Shown: positions 62,330-64,000 of the stretch, in pieces
Layout of the letters: every line of letters begins with the position of its first letter
Numbering within the stretch: position 1 is the stretch's first letter
Assembly: GCF_009362785.1 (NCBI RefSeq)
Contig: NZ_WHNQ01000015.1
Coordinates: 62,001-126,000 of the forward strand
Source: Paraburkholderia atlantica
Lineage (GTDB): Bacteria > Pseudomonadota > Gammaproteobacteria > Burkholderiales > Burkholderiaceae
DNA length: 64,000 nt
Direction: 5' to 3'
Position numbers and translations under genes: made by a program
Notes under the pieces: generated by a model
What the model was told of the DNA's origin: nothing
The model's database searches: none
Seen by the model: the letters and a program-made list of their open reading frames with translations, nothing else

Positions 62330-62345
62330 GTTCCAGCATGGAAAC
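62330..62345. promoter_or_regulatory. IclR-type operator, site C
   Basis: GTTCCAGCATGGAAAC is a 16-bp inverted repeat of the same form as sites A and B. It lies 85 bp upstream of the SnoaL-like gene start (minus strand) and 107 bp upstream of the Gfo-type gene start (plus strand), in their divergent promoter. A half-related sequence, GTTCATGTATAGAAAT, follows at 62400-62415 near the plus-strand gene. Confidence 0.6.
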
Positions 62346-62451
62346 TCGGTGACAAAAAGCGTTGACTTTCGATGCAGCCGATTTCTACAATTTTGGAAAG
62401 TTCATGTATAGAAATTGGTTTTCATGTATGGTCTATAAAGAGGCGAGTCGA

Positions 62452-63526
62452 ATGCGGCAGGTCAATCTTGCGGTAGTCGGTGCGGGCGTCATCGGCAAAC
62501 GTCACATCCGGGAGATCGCAAACAGCGATCAGTGCCGGCTCGCGGCCATTGTCGATCCGTCGACGGAAGCTGCGGCTTGTGCCGCCTCCTTCGGTGTGCC
62601 CCTTCGCAGGGACTATCGCGAACTGCTGGAGGAAGATCGCATCGACGACGGTCGTCGTGTGCACGCCAAATGGCACGCATGTAGAGATCGGTAGTGCTTG
62701 CATCAACCGGGGCATTCCAGTTCTAGTCGAAAAGCCTATCGCCGATGATCTGGCGCGCGCACGCGCTTTCGCCGACGCCTCACGCGTTGCGCGTGTCCCG
62801 GTGCTTGTCGGACATCATCGGCGGCACAACCCGGCGGTGCGCGCTGCAAAGAAAGCGATCGTCGAGGGGCGTATCGGCAACGTGGTGGCCGCCAACGTCA
62901 TGTGCCTCGCTTATAAGCCTGAGGCCTATTTCTCGGAACCATGGCGCCGCCGCGCCGGCGGTGGTCCGATCCTGATCAACATGATCCATGAGATCGATCT
63001 GATCAGGCATCTTTGCGGTGAGGTCGTTACCGTGCAGGCGGCCTCAACGAACCGGACCCGCGGGTACGAAGTCGAGGACTCTGCGGCGTGCACCCTGGAG
63101 CTCGAGAGCGGGACAGTCGTCAACATCAGCCTTTCCGATACCGCCGCGTCCCCTTGGAATTGGGATACGGCTGCGGGGGAGGATCGGCAGCTCTTTGATT
63201 ATCGGCCGGTGCCAACGCATTTCTTCGCAGGTACGGACGGTGCGCTTTCGTTGCCTGATTGTGCGCTCTGGTCATATGTCGGCGAAAAAGGCCGCGACCG
63301 TCCCATTCATGATCAGCGCATATCAATGGAAGAGGGGAATGTGTATGCAAACCAATTGCGCCATTTCGTCGACGTAGTTCGCGGCACGGCCGAGCCGCTT
63401 ACCAGTGCGCAGGATGCCACGCAGACGCTTGCGGTGACTCTTGCGGTGATGGCGGCCGCGCAGACCGGGCAAAAGATTGATTTGCGCACCGATGCGCGGT
63501 TCAAAGCAGCAGGAGGCGCTACTTAG
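62452..63526 (+). pseudogene. Gfo/Idh/MocA-family oxidoreductase, single-base frameshift
   Basis: NAD(P)-dependent sugar/cyclitol oxidoreductase family. ATG 62452 starts MRQVNLAVVGAGVIGKRHIR, with the GxGxxG cofactor loop, and runs in one frame to DYRELLEEDRID near 62646. The next frame carries the rest: TTVVVCTPNGTHVEIG, GIPVLVEKPIADDLARARAF (with EKP catalytic Lys), VGHHRRHNPAV, and a full C-terminal domain to 63526. Removing one A near 62648 restores IDAVVVCTPNGTH. The total of about 358 residues is family length. Either a recent disabling mutation or a sequencing error. It is divergent to the dioxygenase operon. Confidence 0.8.
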
Positions 63527-63714
63527 AACGGTTGGAAGCATGAAAGAGGTCGCTTTGAGCCCAATCGCGAGCGTACCAATTGATATTGCAATCGTCGCCG
63601 CATACCTCGGCTGTCGCCCTGGCGACAGGATGATGCTGCTGCTGCGAATTGCACGGTCCAGATAAAAGACATATCACTGCGGTCGTGGAATGCGGCCGCG
63701 CCAAGGAGTAGACA

Positions 63715-64000
63715 ATGGTCGAAAGTTCGAAGCTGGCAGACGAAAAGCGCTTGCTTGACGCACCCGTTGATGCGTTGACGCGTCTCTTTTACATCTTGGG
63801 CTCTCCCATCGCACATGTCCGCGCGCCGGTGGTCTGGAGCACGCTGATGCGGCGGTATGGGGTGAACGCGCTGATGCTGCCTGCGGATGTGTCCGCTTCA
63901 AACTTCGATACGGTTATGAAAGGCTTGAAGCTCACCGAAAATGTCGACGGAGCGATCTTCACCATGCCGCACAAGGTCGCTGCGATGAATCACGCCGACG
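63715..64000 (+). CDS. Shikimate dehydrogenase-like protein (AroE family), partial at window edge
   Basis: First 95 residues of an AroE/YdiB-type protein. LTRLFYILGSPIAHVRAPVV near residue 22-41 corresponds to the shikimate-binding G(S/N)PIxHSxSP motif, but the two serines are replaced (HVRAP). VDGAIFTMPHKVAAM corresponds to NVTxPHK, with the catalytic Lys retained. AAGGAG lies six bases before ATG 63715. The serine losses suggest a non-shikimate substrate such as quinate or an aminated or modified analogue. It lies downstream of the Gfo-type gene; the C-terminal domain is outside the window. Confidence 0.85.
   Translation, partial: MVESSKLADEKRLLDAPVDALTRLFYILGSPIAHVRAPVVWSTLMRRYGVNALMLPADVSASNFDTVMKGLKLTENVDGAIFTMPHKVAAMNHAD

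Noticed and set aside
1-64000. CRISPR arrays or complete insertion sequences
   Set aside because: No regularly spaced repeats of 20-40 bp and no intact transposase with terminal inverted repeats were seen; only one transposase relic.

Overview
The window is GC-rich (with a few AT-richer patches), densely packed with operons that often overlap by ATGA or TGATG, and rich in ABC transporters, LysR/GntR/IclR regulators, short-chain dehydrogenases and aromatic catabolism genes. This profile fits an accessory replicon of a soil or plant-associated betaproteobacterium of the Burkholderiaceae (Paraburkholderia/Caballeronia-like). That placement is inferred from gene content and protein flavour only. 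No rRNA, tRNA, CRISPR array, complete insertion sequence or origin was seen.

Layout. (1) 1-11656, minus strand: two sugar uptake systems. A ribose-type ABC operon (binding protein, double ATPase, permease cut by the window edge) is followed by a sugar-alcohol operon: binding protein, two permeases, polyol/xylitol-type dehydrogenase, UgpC/MalK-type ATPase, AraC regulator and xylulokinase. Import, oxidation to a ketopentose and phosphorylation are thus encoded together. A degraded transposase end lies between the two operons. (2) 11657-15014: gene-poor debris with a phosphoesterase remnant, a small secreted protein, a PRC-barrel protein and a small stress-type gene broken by one in-frame stop. 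(3) 15015-24847: a Liv-type ABC importer co-transcribed with a DszA/NtaA-like flavin monooxygenase and a DszC/SfnB-like acyl-CoA-dehydrogenase-fold enzyme, facing a divergent SsuD-like monooxygenase plus LysR regulator. It is probably an organosulfur (or related heteroatom) scavenging module. (4) 25257-29401: GntR regulator, MFS transporter and D-lactate dehydrogenase, with two near-identical GntR-type palindromes. (5) 29425-35462: copper resistance (CopD, CopC, CusF-like, multicopper oxidase, TolC-like lipoprotein, two small secreted proteins), divergent from a CopZ-like chaperone behind a CueR-type promoter. (6) 35769-42403: a hypothetical membrane-anchored protein, a PQQ-dependent membrane dehydrogenase, a porin-like remnant, cyanide-insensitive cytochrome bd oxidase, and a tiny DUF2474-like gene in inverted orientation. 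(7) 42539-47446: a ytcA-mdtNOP-like tripartite efflux operon. (8) 47674-50840: three NAD(P)-dependent reductases and a divergent LysR. (9) 51288-53730: a Tat-exported MmgE/PrpD-like protein in an AT-richer patch and an SDR pseudogene. (10) 53853-64000: a catabolic cluster with two alpha/beta hydrolases, an AAHS-type MFS carrier, two TIM-barrel isomerase/dehydratase-like proteins, IclR regulator, hydroxyquinol 1,2-dioxygenase, maleylacetate reductase, SnoaL-like protein, a frameshifted Gfo/Idh/MocA oxidoreductase and the start of a shikimate dehydrogenase.

How they fit: region 10 probably funnels an aromatic or cyclic polyol-derived substrate to hydroxyquinol, then maleylacetate and 3-oxoadipate. 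Related 16-bp inverted repeats in both of its divergent promoter regions suggest one IclR regulon. The enzyme that would make hydroxyquinol is not in the window and may lie beyond the right edge.
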